Assembly: GCF_030009775.1 (NCBI RefSeq)
Contig: NZ_JASCTH010000025.1
Location: 25,373-89,372 of the forward strand
DNA: 64,000 bases
Reading direction: 5' to 3'
Source: Actinoplanes sandaracinus
Lineage (GTDB): Bacteria; Actinomycetota; Actinomycetes; Mycobacteriales; Micromonosporaceae
Within the stretch, counting starts at the first letter, position 1, and every line of letters begins with the position of its first letter. Of the stretch, positions 44,194 through 53,023 are shown piece by piece. A program made the position numbers and the translations under genes. Below the pieces are notes generated by a model. It did not search any database and was not told where the DNA came from. It saw only the letters and a list, made by a program, of their open reading frames with translations.

Positions 44194-44865
44194 TCAGGCC
44201 AGGGGGTTGAACGTGTCGCGCAGGATGTGCAGGACGGAGGCGTACATGCGGGCCTTGATCGTGCCGAGCGCGGGGCCGGCCTTGCCGGTCTGTGAGGCCG
44301 CGAGTTCGACGGCGGTGGAGCGCACCGCGTCTTCGGCGACCGCGTGGTCGACGATGGCGGCGGCGGCCGCGTCGACGCCGGAATAGCGGCGGGCCGAGAT
44401 CATCGCCTGGTGCGCGGCCTGCGGCGTCAGCCGGGCCTGGATGAGCGCGGACATGCCCCGGGTGAACGGGATGCCGAGGTCCGCCTCCGGCAGGCACCAG
44501 TAGCCCCGGTCGGCGCGCATCACCCGGAAGTCGTGTGCCAGCGACAGCATCGCGCCGGCCGCGAAGGTGTGCCCCTGCAGGGCCGCCACGGTGACCAGCG
44601 GCAGCGCCAGAACCCGGGCGAACAGGTCGTGGACGCTGTTCACGTACGAGTCGTACTGATCGCTGTGGGCGCCGAGCCAGTCCAGGTCCAGGCCGTTGGA
44701 GAAGAACTTCCCGGTCGCGGCGGTCACCAGGGCACGTGCCTCGGACGCCTTCTCGACCTCGTCCAGTGCGGTGTGCACCGAGGCGATCCAGTCGGGGTGG
44801 AACCGGTTCTCACCGTCTCCGAGATCGAGGATGAAGACGTCGTTCTGACGATCGAGCGTGGGCAC
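44194..44865 (-). CDS. Enoyl-CoA hydratase/isomerase family protein
   Basis: 223 residues from GTG 44865 with AGGAG upstream. Crotonase motifs: KFFSNGLDLDWLG (oxyanion-hole strand), LQGHTFAAGAMLSLAHDFRV (second oxyanion-hole Gly) and EADLGIPFT. It is slightly short for the family; the C-terminal helices are brief. This variant resembles the delta3,delta2-enoyl-CoA isomerase (ECI-like) branch. A GTTACT-N4-AGTAAC palindrome about 115 bp upstream suggests TetR-type control by acyl-CoA. Confidence 0.87.
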   Translation of the reverse strand: MPTLDRQNDVFILDLGDGENRFHPDWIASVHTALDEVEKASEARALVTAATGKFFSNGLDLDWLGAHSDQYDSYVNSVHDLFARVLALPLVTVAALQGHTFAAGAMLSLAHDFRVMRADRGYWCLPEADLGIPFTRGMSALIQARLTPQAAHQAMISARRYSGVDAAAAAIVDHAVAEDAVRSTAVELAASQTGKAGPALGTIKARMYASVLHILRDTFNPLA

Positions 44866-44981
44866 AGAAGGCTCCTCAGTGGGGCGGAGATCAGGGATCG
44901 CGGGGTTCGCGGCCGCGGCTCGTCGCCGCTGCCGGGCCGCCCCAGCCCTCGTCGCCGCTCGCGGATGGGCACGCGCCAGAC

Positions 44982-44997
44982 GTTACTCGTCAGTAAC
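44982..44997. promoter_or_regulatory. 16-bp palindrome GTTACT-N4-AGTAAC
   Basis: Perfect 6-bp arms around CGTC. It resembles operators of TetR-type regulators of fatty-acid metabolism (TnACTnnnnAGTnA style). It lies upstream of the enoyl-CoA hydratase gene. Confidence 0.6.
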
Positions 44998-45047
44998 TTA
45001 TGGGGCAAGGCCACAGAACATGATCTCCCCAGGGCAGCTTTCGGCGT

Positions 45048-45089
45048 GGACGCCCCGGACCGGGGAGGTACGAGTGGACCGGGGCGTCC
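45048..45089 (-). terminator. Strong hairpin after aldo/keto reductase
   Basis: GGACGCCCCGG (45048-45058) is exactly complementary to CCGGGGCGTCC (45079-45089). The 11-bp stem lies 20 bp beyond the reductase stop. Confidence 0.72.
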
Positions 45090-45108
45090 GCGCCGTCTGA
45101 GCAGGTGG

Positions 45109-46077
45109 TCACCACCAGTAGTTGTCCTGTGGACGATAGGGCTGCTCCAGCGCGGCGATCTCGGCGTCGGTGAGAGCGAGCTCCAGGGCCGCGACAGCAT
45201 CGGCCAGATGGTGTGCCTTGGTGGCGCCCACGATCGGGCAGGACACCACCGGTTTGGAGAGCACCCACGCCAGGGCCACTTGAGCCATCGGAACGCCGCG
45301 GGCCCCGGCGACCGCCTGGACGGCGTCCACCACCGGCTTGTCGGCGTCCCGGTCGAAGGACCTGGCGACGGTGTCGGCGGACGAGCGCGCGGTCTGTTCG
45401 CCCCAGGGCCGGGTCGCGCGGCCCTTCGCCAGCGGCGAGTACGGAGTCAGGCCGACGCCCTGGTCGAGGCAGAGGGGAAGCATGTCGCGCTCCTCCTCCC
45501 GCTTGAGCACGTTGTACTGGTCCTGCATCGCCGAGAACGTGGTCCATCCGTTGACGACGGCGGTGTGCTGCATCTTGGCGAACTGCCACGTCCACATCGA
45601 CGAGGCGCCGAGGTAGCGCACCTTGCCCGCCTGGACCAGGGTGTGCAGGGCGGCCATGGTCTCCTCGACCGGCGTCTCGGGATCGAAGCGGTGCACGTAG
45701 TACACGTCGATGTAGTCGGTGCCGAGCCGCCGCAGCGAGGCGTCGGCCTGTTCGAGGACCGCCTTGCGGGACAGGCCGCTGCCGCCGGGGCCGTCGTGCA
45801 TCCGCCCGCTGACCTTGGTGGCCAGCACGATGTCCTCCCGCCGGGAGAACCGGTCGATCGCCCGGCCGACGAACTCCTCCGAGGTCCCCCCTTGGTACAC
45901 GTTCGCGGTGTCCCAGAACGTGACACCCGACTCGACGGCCTGCCGGAAGAACACCGCCGCGGCGTCCTCGTCCAGCGTCCACTCGTGCATCCCCGCTCCC
46001 GGGTCGCCGTAACTCATGCAACCCAGCCCGATCCGGCTCACCCGGAGCCCGGTACGGCCCAGTCGTGCGTACTGCAT
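45109..46077 (-). CDS. Aldo/keto reductase
   Basis: 322 residues from ATG 46077 with AGAGGCG upstream. Family motifs: LGRTGLRVSRIGLGCMSYG, the catalytic Asp in FWDTANVYQGG, Lys in VLATKVSGRM, YIDVYYVHRFDPETP and a late PIVGATKAHHLADAV that binds NADPH phosphate. Typical of the AKR9/11-like bacterial group acting on sugars or aldehydes. No operon partner; the 3' end has a strong hairpin. Confidence 0.92.
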   Translation of the reverse strand: MQYARLGRTGLRVSRIGLGCMSYGDPGAGMHEWTLDEDAAAVFFRQAVESGVTFWDTANVYQGGTSEEFVGRAIDRFSRREDIVLATKVSGRMHDGPGGSGLSRKAVLEQADASLRRLGTDYIDVYYVHRFDPETPVEETMAALHTLVQAGKVRYLGASSMWTWQFAKMQHTAVVNGWTTFSAMQDQYNVLKREEERDMLPLCLDQGVGLTPYSPLAKGRATRPWGEQTARSSADTVARSFDRDADKPVVDAVQAVAGARGVPMAQVALAWVLSKPVVSCPIVGATKAHHLADAVAALELALTDAEIAALEQPYRPQDNYWW

Positions 46078-46150
46078 CTGATCGCCTCTTTCGCGGATGT
46101 CATCTGACCGGGCCCACGCCGTACCGATGCAGCCTTCCACGCCGCAGACG

Positions 46151-46365
46151 TCAGGACGCCGCGGTGCTCGCGTCCGCGTACCGCAGCACAGCGCCGATGC
46201 CGTGCTCCAGTTCCACGGCCTCCGCGAGGTCGACGGCCACGACGGACAAACAGGCTCTCCAGCATCACGACCTCGCCGGCGTTGACGAAGATCGCCAGCC
46301 CGTACGGCCCGGGCTGGTAGGGGTGTCCGGCGACAGCGGAGCCGACGCGCCGGCGGTCGCTGAAT
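46151..46365 (-). pseudogene. Unidentified decayed coding fragment
   Basis: Downstream of the iron-enzyme gene the minus strand encodes HPYQPGPYGLAIFVNAG, EVVMLESLF, then, after a frame change near 46250, VVAVDLAEAVELEHGIGAV and a stop at 46151-46153. Codon pattern looks protein-coding in both halves, but I do not recognise the family. Either a real frameshifted remnant or a chance open stretch. Confidence 0.3.
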
Positions 46366-46368
46366 CCG

Positions 46369-47370
46369 TCACGCCACGCCGGCGCGGGGAGAACCGAGGG
46401 AGGCGCCGTCGCGTAGCGACGACCGGTCCGCCTCCCAGGCGGCGAGCACGGCGCCGGCCCAGCGCGCGTCGAGCGCCAGGGCACAGCGGGCGCCGTACAG
46501 CAGGTCGCCGGCCAGCTCGGGCTCGGCCGCGGCGAAGGAGCCGCACATGTCGTGGGCGGCGATCTGCTCGTGCACGGCGTCCGCCTCCACGTGCTCGTCG
46601 TAGAACGCCGTGGCGCTCGCGTCGCCGCCGAGCCGCCGCAGCCCGTTGGCGTAGGCGCGGTTGGGTATCGAGGAGGTCATCTCGTACGCGGCGAGGTGAC
46701 CCAGCAGAGCGGCGCGGTTGCGGCGGTGCAGCGCGAACAGCGACATCACGTTGTTCGTGGCCAGCGTCGCCGCGCCGACGTCGTCGACATACGCCCCGTA
46801 GGTCAGGTCGAGGCCGAACCAGCGCATCGTGCGCTTGAACATCTCCTGATGCATCTTCGGGAGGGCGCCGCCGCCGTACTCGTCGAACTGGATCTCGATG
46901 AGCGCCGCCTTGGCGCGGCCGGCCAGGCGCGGAATGGTGAAGGTGTGCGGATCGGCCTCGCGCAGGTGGTACACGGAGCGGTGCGTGACGAACTCGCGGA
47001 ACTGCTCATGGGTGGCCCGGCCGCGCAGATAGCCGGACAGTGACGGTCCGTCGTCCGCGGTCGCCAGTTCGATCAGCCGGTGCGGCACGGCGCTCGCGTC
47101 GACCGGCTCGGGCGGACCGGCGAGCGCGTGCAGCGCGGTCTCGAAGTGGTCCTCCAGCGCGCGGCGTGCCCGCAGCAGGCCGGGATCCCACTCCCACCGG
47201 TCGTCCACCCCGTCCCAGCCGCGATACGCCAGCTCGTAGCAGACGAACAGCGCCAGATGCAGATCCTCGTCGTCGTCCGGCACCGGCGTGTGCGGCAATG
47301 TCGTCCTTCTCCCAGCGAGCGTGTCGATCAGCGCGGCCGAGACGGAACCTCGGGGGGAAGGGAGTTTCAT
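46369..47370 (-). CDS. Heme-oxygenase-like iron-containing redox enzyme
   Basis: 333 residues from ATG 47370 (an in-frame GTG at 47451 would add 27). The all-helical protein has the ligand pattern of heme-oxygenase-like diiron oxidases: HFETALHAL, QFDEYGGGALPKMHQEMF (E...H) and DEHVEADAVHEQIAAHDM (H..D..H). Members oxidise amino acids, fatty acids or modified metabolites. It follows the YbdK-type ligase and methyltransferase genes on the same strand, 171 bp after the ligase stop, and probably acts on a product of those enzymes (inference). Confidence 0.8.
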   Translation of the reverse strand: MKLPSPRGSVSAALIDTLAGRRTTLPHTPVPDDDEDLHLALFVCYELAYRGWDGVDDRWEWDPGLLRARRALEDHFETALHALAGPPEPVDASAVPHRLIELATADDGPSLSGYLRGRATHEQFREFVTHRSVYHLREADPHTFTIPRLAGRAKAALIEIQFDEYGGGALPKMHQEMFKRTMRWFGLDLTYGAYVDDVGAATLATNNVMSLFALHRRNRAALLGHLAAYEMTSSIPNRAYANGLRRLGGDASATAFYDEHVEADAVHEQIAAHDMCGSFAAAEPELAGDLLYGARCALALDARWAGAVLAAWEADRSSLRDGASLGSPRAGVA

Positions 47371-47541
47371 GTCGCCAGGCTTCCCGCCCGGGCGCTCGAT
47401 AAACGCCGCCCGGACGTCGCTCGCCGGGATCTCGATCACCTTGACGTCCACCCTCGTCTCCGTTTCGGCCCGCGTACGCCCTGCGGCCGGCCGATCGAAC
47501 CCGGCCGCGGCGCCGTCGCGTGACGCCGGTGCGGGACGGGC

Positions 47542-48693
47542 TCACCCGTGCGCCGTCTGGCGGGCCAGGCCGGCCAGTACCGCGCGCAGGTCGCCGGTTC
47601 GCTGGAACCGCCGGCGTTGCCGGTCCGCACCGGTGCCGTGCGCCCGCAGCCCGGCCAGCCGTGTCTCGACCTCCGGTAGGTCGCCGTTGCGGGACAACGC
47701 CGCGGTGACCGTGGCGGCGAGTTCGTCGACGAGTTCCCATGCCGGCCGGGCCCGGTTGCGGCGCAGGTCGAGCAGGGTGCCGCCGAGGCCCTGGTGGGCG
47801 GCGTTCCAGTGGGCCGCCCGTACCGCGCCGTCGGGGATCGGCGGCGCGGTACGCCCGTCGGCGATGTCGTCGATCGCGGTGGCGACGAGTGCCCGGACCA
47901 GACCGGTCAGCAGGACCGCGTCGTCGACGGTCGGGCAGACGTCGGCGACACGGACCTCGACGGTGGGGTAGGTGGCCGACGGCCGGGCGTGCCAGAGGAC
48001 GAGGTGGTCATCGAGCATGATGCCCGAGGCGACCAGCAGATCCACCGTGCGGTCGAGGTCCTCGGCGGACTCGAACCAGGGCGATGGCCCGAGGGCCGGC
48101 CACCGGTCCAGTTGCATCGCCCGCCAGCTGGCGTGACCGGTGTCGCGGCCGGCGTGGAACGGCGAGTTCACCGTGAGCGCCTGCACCACCGGCAGCCACG
48201 GGCGCAGGTGGTTGCAGACTTGTACGGCCAGTTCGCGATCGGGCACGCCGACGTGGACGTGGCACCCGCAGACCGCGGGGTCGTCGACGATCGGGCCGTA
48301 GTGGTCGAGGATGGCCTGGTAACGCGGGTTGCCGGTGGTGGTCCGGAAGGGTTCGGCGACCGGGGTGGCGCCTATCGCGACCAGACGTGTGCCGTTCATG
48401 TCCGCGGCATGGGCGGCGGCCCGCCGCAGGCGCTGTAACTGTTGCCGGATCTCCGTCAGGCTGGTGCAGACCGGGGTGACCATCTCGATCATGCTGTGCC
48501 GGAACTCCGGCCGGCTCTGCCCCCGGACCTCCGGCGGCAGCGCCCGCAGCACCGCCTCCGCGGCCGGGACGTTCTCCATGCTGTCCGGGTCGAGCAGCAG
48601 GAACTCCTCCTCGACGCCCACGGTGAGCAGCGACGAGTCCAGCGACCGGGCGGCGGCGGCCGCGGTTGGCTGTGCCGGGGTCATGATGGCCAT
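47542..48693 (-). CDS. ybdK: YbdK-type carboxylate-amine ligase (GCS2 family)
   Basis: 383 residues from ATG 48693, immediately after the methyltransferase TAG. Family motifs: LTVGVEEEFLLLDPDS, the His/Glu metal-binding FRHSMIEMVTPVC, CGCHVHVGVPDRE, VNSPFHAGRDTGHASWR and PTVEVRVADVCPTVDDA. GCS2/YbdK enzymes link glutamate or another carboxylate to an amine with ATP; true substrates of the actinobacterial branch are mostly unknown. Coupling to a methyltransferase and an iron oxidase implies a small pathway. Confidence 0.92.
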   Translation of the reverse strand: MAIMTPAQPTAAAAARSLDSSLLTVGVEEEFLLLDPDSMENVPAAEAVLRALPPEVRGQSRPEFRHSMIEMVTPVCTSLTEIRQQLQRLRRAAAHAADMNGTRLVAIGATPVAEPFRTTTGNPRYQAILDHYGPIVDDPAVCGCHVHVGVPDRELAVQVCNHLRPWLPVVQALTVNSPFHAGRDTGHASWRAMQLDRWPALGPSPWFESAEDLDRTVDLLVASGIMLDDHLVLWHARPSATYPTVEVRVADVCPTVDDAVLLTGLVRALVATAIDDIADGRTAPPIPDGAVRAAHWNAAHQGLGGTLLDLRRNRARPAWELVDELAATVTAALSRNGDLPEVETRLAGLRAHGTGADRQRRRFQRTGDLRAVLAGLARQTAHG

Positions 48694-49671
48694 CTAACCG
48701 CCGTCCCGGGTGGCGGTCAGCACCACGACGGCGATGCGCTCGGCGTGCGCGTAGGCCGGGCCGTCCAGTTCCTCGCTGTAGACGTCCGGGTCCACCTCCC
48801 GGTACGACCAGCGCAGGTCCGTGCCGTCGAGCCGCTCCTCGGCGGCTTCGCGGAACGGATCGCGGCCGTCGATGACGCTGGTGCCGCTGAACAGCACCAG
48901 TGTGCCGCCGGGGGCGAGCCGTCGCGCCGCCGCGTCCACGACCGCCAGGGAGAGCTCGTGCCCGTGCGGGCCGCCGTCGCGGTAGGTCCGGCCGATCGGA
49001 TCGATCATGAACGGTGGATTGGAGATGATCAGGTCGAAGTCGCCGTCGACACCGTCGAGCAGGTCACTGTGGCGGGCCCGCACGTTCGAGGTGCCGGCCA
49101 GCACGGCGTTGAGCCGGGCGAACCGCAGGGCGGTGGGGTTGATGTCGACGGCGAGAACCTCAGCGTCCGGCGCCCGTTTCGCGATCGTGATCGCACCCGC
49201 GCCGGTGCCGCAGCCGATGTCCACCGCTCGTCGCACCGGCAGGTCGCGGGCCTCGACGGCGGCCGCGGCGGCGTCCGCCATGCGGTAGGTGTCGGGGCCG
49301 AAGAACACCGAGTCGGGCGCCGTCGTCGGGAAGGCGGAGTGTACGAAGATCTCACCGTCGTACGAGGAGAAGCGGACCAGGCTGCGGCAGAGGTCACCCG
49401 ATCTGCGCAGCACACCGGCGGCGTCCATCAACTCCACGAGCCGGTCCGGAAGCACGCCGGGGCCGAAAGGGCGGCTCCAGCCGAAGACGCCACGCGGGTC
49501 GGCTGCCTGGGCGCTGGCGGGACGGCGGTTCACGCGTTCGTGGGTGGCCGGGGTGATCGTCGTGAAGTGATAGCCGGCGGTCCGCAGAGCGTCGCCGAGC
49601 TCCACGAGCGCGGCGTCGGCGGACCCCGGATCAGGGGATGGCGCGGTCGACTTCGGGGCGGTGATCGTCAT
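48694..49671 (-). CDS. PrmC/HemK-like class I methyltransferase
   Basis: 325 residues from ATG 49671. The N-terminal 130 residues (LVELGDALRTAGYHFTTITP, LVRFSSYDGEIFVHSAFP) form a separate domain. The SAM domain contains AVDIGCGTGAGAITIAKRAP (about residue 148), EVLAVDINPTALRFARLNA and the IISNPPFMIDP motif used to methylate amide or ring nitrogens. It resembles the last gene of the RiPP operon at 20.4-21.9 kb in layout. It heads the operon with the YbdK-type ligase and the iron enzyme. Confidence 0.87.
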   Translation of the reverse strand: MTITAPKSTAPSPDPGSADAALVELGDALRTAGYHFTTITPATHERVNRRPASAQAADPRGVFGWSRPFGPGVLPDRLVELMDAAGVLRRSGDLCRSLVRFSSYDGEIFVHSAFPTTAPDSVFFGPDTYRMADAAAAAVEARDLPVRRAVDIGCGTGAGAITIAKRAPDAEVLAVDINPTALRFARLNAVLAGTSNVRARHSDLLDGVDGDFDLIISNPPFMIDPIGRTYRDGGPHGHELSLAVVDAAARRLAPGGTLVLFSGTSVIDGRDPFREAAEERLDGTDLRWSYREVDPDVYSEELDGPAYAHAERIAVVVLTATRDGG

Positions 49672-49838
49672 GCGGCCCGGTTGCCCAGCAGACGGGGTCT
49701 CAATCGCCGGATGGCCGGATCACCGGAGTGGGCCGGCCGGAGCATGTCGTCGACCGGGCCGTGCGGCGGTTCGACCGGGACCGGGGGAGGGGCCGGACGA
49801 CCGCGTTTCGCCGCGCCGCCGGCGGGTAGCCGCGCCAC

Positions 49839-50134
49839 ATGACACCGGCCGCCTCCGTGACCTTCATCGGCAACGCCACCACCCTGCTCCGGCTCGGCGC
49901 GTTCACCCTTCTCACCGATCCCGCCTTCGGGCCGGCGGGCAGCCGCGTGCACCTGGGGTACGGCGCCTGGACACGACGGCTGAAGGACCCGGCGATGACG
50001 TACGGCACGGCCCGGGTCTCGTCGACCGGTTGCTGCCGGACGTGATGGGCTCGCTGATCGAGTGGGAGGTGGACGGCGAGCGACGGCTGCGGCTCTACAT
50101 CACCGTCGACCTGTCGCCGACCGTGCATCGATAG
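49839..50134 (+). pseudogene. MBL-fold hydrolase, internally deleted
   Basis: From ATG 49839 the frame encodes the start of an MBL-fold protein (VTFIGNATTLLRLGAFTLLT, DPAF) and ends prematurely at 50045. In another frame up to 50134, VDRLLPDVMGSLIEWEVDGE and RRLRLYIT resemble a later part of the same family. The His-cluster region between them is absent, so deletion and frameshift have inactivated it. Confidence 0.6.
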
Positions 50135-50191
50135 CCTGCCGTCGTACCCCGGCTGGGGTTTCTTGTGGTGAGGACCGGGCATACCGGCCGC

Positions 50192-51190
50192 ATGTCGGTT
50201 GACCTGGACCCGCCGCTGCCCGCCCACCTCCAGGTGGAGGTCACCTCGGCGTGCAATCTGCGGTGCACGATGTGCCTGGTCCGGTACCGCCCACCGGTCA
50301 ACAAGCTGGCCGGGGCGATGGCGCCGGAGCTGTACCACCGCCTGGTCGAGGACGTCCCGCTGCGGCAGCTCACCCTGCAGGGACTGGGCGAGCCTCTGCT
50401 GTCGCCCTATCTGCCGGAGATGATCGAGGCGGCGGTGCGGCGCGGCATCCGGGTCGGGTTCAACACCAACGCGACGCTGCTGAACCGGCGCCGCGCCGAG
50501 GAACTGGTGGCGAGCCGGGTGGACTGGCTGCACGTGTCGCTCGACGGGGCGACCGCGGGCGCCTACGAGGCGATTCGCGACGGCGCCGACTTCGATACCG
50601 TGATCGCCAACCTGACCGGCCTGGTCCAGGCCAAACGGGCGGCTCAGAGCGCGACCCCGTGGATCCGGGTGGTCTTCGTGGCGATGCGCGACAACGTTGC
50701 CGAGCTGCCCGCTCTGGTCCGGCTGCTCAGCCGGATCGGCGTCGACGAGCTACGGGTGCAGAACCTGTCGCACAGCTTCGACGACACCGACCCGGCCGGC
50801 CGTTACGAGGAGATCCGCACCTTCACCGCCGATCAGGCGCTGTGGACCGGCGCCGATCTGGCGCGCGCGGAGGCCGCTTTCGCCGAGGCCCGCCGGATCG
50901 CGGCCGGTGAGAACGTGCGGCTGCGGTTGCCCCGGTTCACCGGTGCGGACGGTGCGGACGGTGGCGGCTGCACCTGGCCGTGGGACGCCGCTTACATCAC
51001 CAGCGCCGGAGTGGTTCAGCCGTGCTGCATGGTGATGGGCGACGACAGGGTGTCGCTCGGCGACCTCAACGACACCGGCTTCCCGGAGATCTGGCGCGGC
51101 GCGGCATACCGCGACTTCCGGCGGCGTCTGGCCGGCGACGATCCGCCGGAGGTCTGCCGCGGCTGCTCCCTCTATCACCACACCTTCTGA
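50192..51190 (+). CDS. Radical SAM/SPASM-domain protein
   Basis: 332 residues from ATG 50192. The N-terminal cluster motif is CNLRCTMC (CxxxCxxC with one extra residue order typical of the family), followed by LTLQGLGEPLLSP and GFNTNATLLN, and DWLHVSLDGAT. The C-terminal SPASM-like region has CTWPWDAAYITSAGVVQPCC and a final CRGC. This subgroup includes peptide and small-molecule maturases. No short peptide gene is evident beside it, so its substrate is unknown. It could in principle serve the FxSxx-like system, but it is 45 kb away. Confidence 0.88.
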   Translation: MSVDLDPPLPAHLQVEVTSACNLRCTMCLVRYRPPVNKLAGAMAPELYHRLVEDVPLRQLTLQGLGEPLLSPYLPEMIEAAVRRGIRVGFNTNATLLNRRRAEELVASRVDWLHVSLDGATAGAYEAIRDGADFDTVIANLTGLVQAKRAAQSATPWIRVVFVAMRDNVAELPALVRLLSRIGVDELRVQNLSHSFDDTDPAGRYEEIRTFTADQALWTGADLARAEAAFAEARRIAAGENVRLRLPRFTGADGADGGGCTWPWDAAYITSAGVVQPCCMVMGDDRVSLGDLNDTGFPEIWRGAAYRDFRRRLAGDDPPEVCRGCSLYHHTF

Positions 51191-51299
51191 TCCCCTATGG
51201 GCCGGCTGCTGTCCGGAGGAGGATCGGGACTGGCCCGGCGCCGACTCGGCGTGGGCGGTGCCGGCCAGACCTGCGGCGGCTCGGACAGCGGGGCCGCGT

Positions 51300-52292
51300 T
51301 CACCGACCGCCGGAGCGGTCCGGCCGGGGCGGGACCCGTCCGCTCGCGGCCTGCAGCCGGGCGCCCAGGCGGGCGACCTCGGCCCGGAGCTCGTCCGGGG
51401 TCTCGACGGTGAAATCCCATCCCAGACCGGCGAGCATCTGGGCCATGCCGTCGAGGCGCTCGGCGCGGGTGGTCAGGCGCACACCGGACCGCGTACGGCT
51501 GAGGGTGGCGACCGTGGGCGGGATCCGTCGCCGGGCCTGCTCCAGATCGGTGTGCAGGAGCACGGACACCTCGTGCCGCCAGTTCCCGGTGGCGAGTCCC
51601 GCCGCGACGTGGGCGGCCGGGTCGAAGCCGGCCGGGACCTCGAAGGCGCCGTCGCGGAGGGTGGCCCCGCTGATCCGGTCCAGGCGGAACGTGCGGACCG
51701 TTCCGCGCTCGTGGTCGTGGCCGGTGACGAACCATCTGCCGCCATGGAACACCAGCCCGTACGGGTCGAGCTCCCGGCCGGCCGGGCCGGCGCCGGGTTT
51801 GGTGTAGGTGAAGGCCACCGGGCGCCGGCCGCTCGCGGCGGTGGCCAGTGTGAGCAGCGTTCCGGTGGCCGTGTCCGGTGCGGACACCGGCCTCGTGGCG
51901 GTGAAGTCGAGAGTGGCCAGCAGCGCGTCGATCCGCGCGCGCAGGGCGGTCGGCAGGACGCGTTGGATCTTCGCCAGGGCGGTCTCGCCGGCGGCCGCGG
52001 TGGTGGCCAGGCCGGTGCGGCGGCCGGCGACCAGGCCGAGCAGCACGGCGACGGCCTCGTCGTCGGTGAGCATGAGCGGAGGCAGCCGGTAACCGGGGGC
52101 GAGCACGTAACCGCCGTAGCGCCCGCGGCGGCCCTCCACCGGGATGCCGAGTTCGGCCAGGTGTGCCGCGTAGCGGCGGACGGTGCGCTCGTCGACACCG
52201 AGACGCTCGGCGAGGTGCCCGACCGTGCGGCCCGCCGGGGTGGCCTGGAGCAACTCCAGCAGGCCGAGAACCCGGCCCAGTGACTGTGGCAT
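51300..52292 (-). CDS. YafY-type HTH/WYL transcriptional regulator
   Basis: 330 residues from ATG 52292. The N-terminal winged helix reads RVLGLLELLQATPAGRTVGH and LGVDERTVRRYAAHLAELGI. The WYL domain (about 145-230) carries RELDPYGLVFHGGRWFVTGH and RTFRLDRI, and a WCX extension follows. Divergent from an alpha/beta hydrolase gene; the 25-bp palindrome in the 56-bp gap is its probable operator. Confidence 0.92.
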   Translation of the reverse strand: MPQSLGRVLGLLELLQATPAGRTVGHLAERLGVDERTVRRYAAHLAELGIPVEGRRGRYGGYVLAPGYRLPPLMLTDDEAVAVLLGLVAGRRTGLATTAAAGETALAKIQRVLPTALRARIDALLATLDFTATRPVSAPDTATGTLLTLATAASGRRPVAFTYTKPGAGPAGRELDPYGLVFHGGRWFVTGHDHERGTVRTFRLDRISGATLRDGAFEVPAGFDPAAHVAAGLATGNWRHEVSVLLHTDLEQARRRIPPTVATLSRTRSGVRLTTRAERLDGMAQMLAGLGWDFTVETPDELRAEVARLGARLQAASGRVPPRPDRSGGR

Positions 52293-52304
52293 GGGCCACA
52301 GGTT

Positions 52305-52329
52305 ATACCGGGCGGAAGCTGCCCGGTAT
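52305..52329. promoter_or_regulatory. 25-bp inverted repeat, probable WYL-regulator operator
   Basis: ATACCGGGC (52305-52313) and its exact complement GCCCGGTAT (52321-52329) flank a 7-bp spacer within the 56-bp space between the divergent regulator and hydrolase starts. Confidence 0.8.
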
Positions 52330-52348
52330 TCGGCATAGCGTTACCGTC

Positions 52349-53005
52349 ATGACGACATACGTGCTGGTTCCGGGGTTCTGGCTGGGCGGTTGGGCGTGGG
52401 ACGCGGTGGCCGCGCCCTTGCGCGCCGAAGGGCACGACGTCCACCAGGTCTCGCCCGTCCTCGACCGGGGCGCCACGGTGGCCGATCACGTCGATCAGCT
52501 CACCGGACTGCTGAGCGGCCTGGACGACGTCGTGCTGGTCGGGCACAGCTACGGTGGGCTGATCGTCACCGCGGCGGCCGACCGGGCGCCCGAGCGGGTG
52601 GCTCGCCTGGTCTACGTCGACACCGGTCCGCTGCCCGACGGCATGTCCCAGGCCGACTTCGAGGGTGCGCCACCGCAGGAGGCCGACGGCATGGTGCCGG
52701 TGCCGGCCGACGCGCCGCCGTCGGCCGCGGGCTTCGACTGGGCGGTGATCCGCGAGCGCGGCCGGGCCCAGCCGATCGGCACGGCCACCGGTCCGGTGCG
52801 CCACGGTGGGGCGTGGCGATCGGTGCCGCGTACCGGGATCCTCTGCTCTTTCACCGAAACGCAGCTGCGTGAGCTCGCGGCGACCGTGCCGGCGTTCGCC
52901 CTGATGGTCGGTGACGACTGGACCTATGCCGAGCTGCCGACCGGGCACTGGCCGATGTTCTCCGAGCCGCGGGCGCTGGCGTCCCTGCTGTCCGGGCTCG
53001 CGTGA
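52349..53005 (+). CDS. Alpha/beta hydrolase
   Basis: 218 residues from ATG 52349. Motifs: TYVLVPGFWLGGWAWDAV (oxyanion hole), LDDVVLVGHSYGGLIVTAAA (nucleophile elbow) and the late His in ELPTGHWPMFSEP. It belongs to the EstA/salicylate-esterase-like group. Likely repressed by the adjacent WYL regulator through the shared palindrome. A GGGGCGA-TTCC-TCGCCCC hairpin follows the stop. Confidence 0.87.
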   Translation: MTTYVLVPGFWLGGWAWDAVAAPLRAEGHDVHQVSPVLDRGATVADHVDQLTGLLSGLDDVVLVGHSYGGLIVTAAADRAPERVARLVYVDTGPLPDGMSQADFEGAPPQEADGMVPVPADAPPSAAGFDWAVIRERGRAQPIGTATGPVRHGGAWRSVPRTGILCSFTETQLRELAATVPAFALMVGDDWTYAELPTGHWPMFSEPRALASLLSGLA

Positions 53006-53023
53006 GGGGCGATTCCTCGCCCC
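53006..53023 (+). terminator. Hairpin after hydrolase
   Basis: GGGGCGA and TCGCCCC pair exactly around TTCC, starting one base past the TGA. Short 7-bp stem, probable terminator. Confidence 0.55.

Noticed and set aside
51197..51412. 71-codon plus-strand ORF after the radical SAM gene
   Set aside because: R/G/P-rich, overlaps the 3' part of the WYL gene on the other strand, no ribosome site or resemblance.
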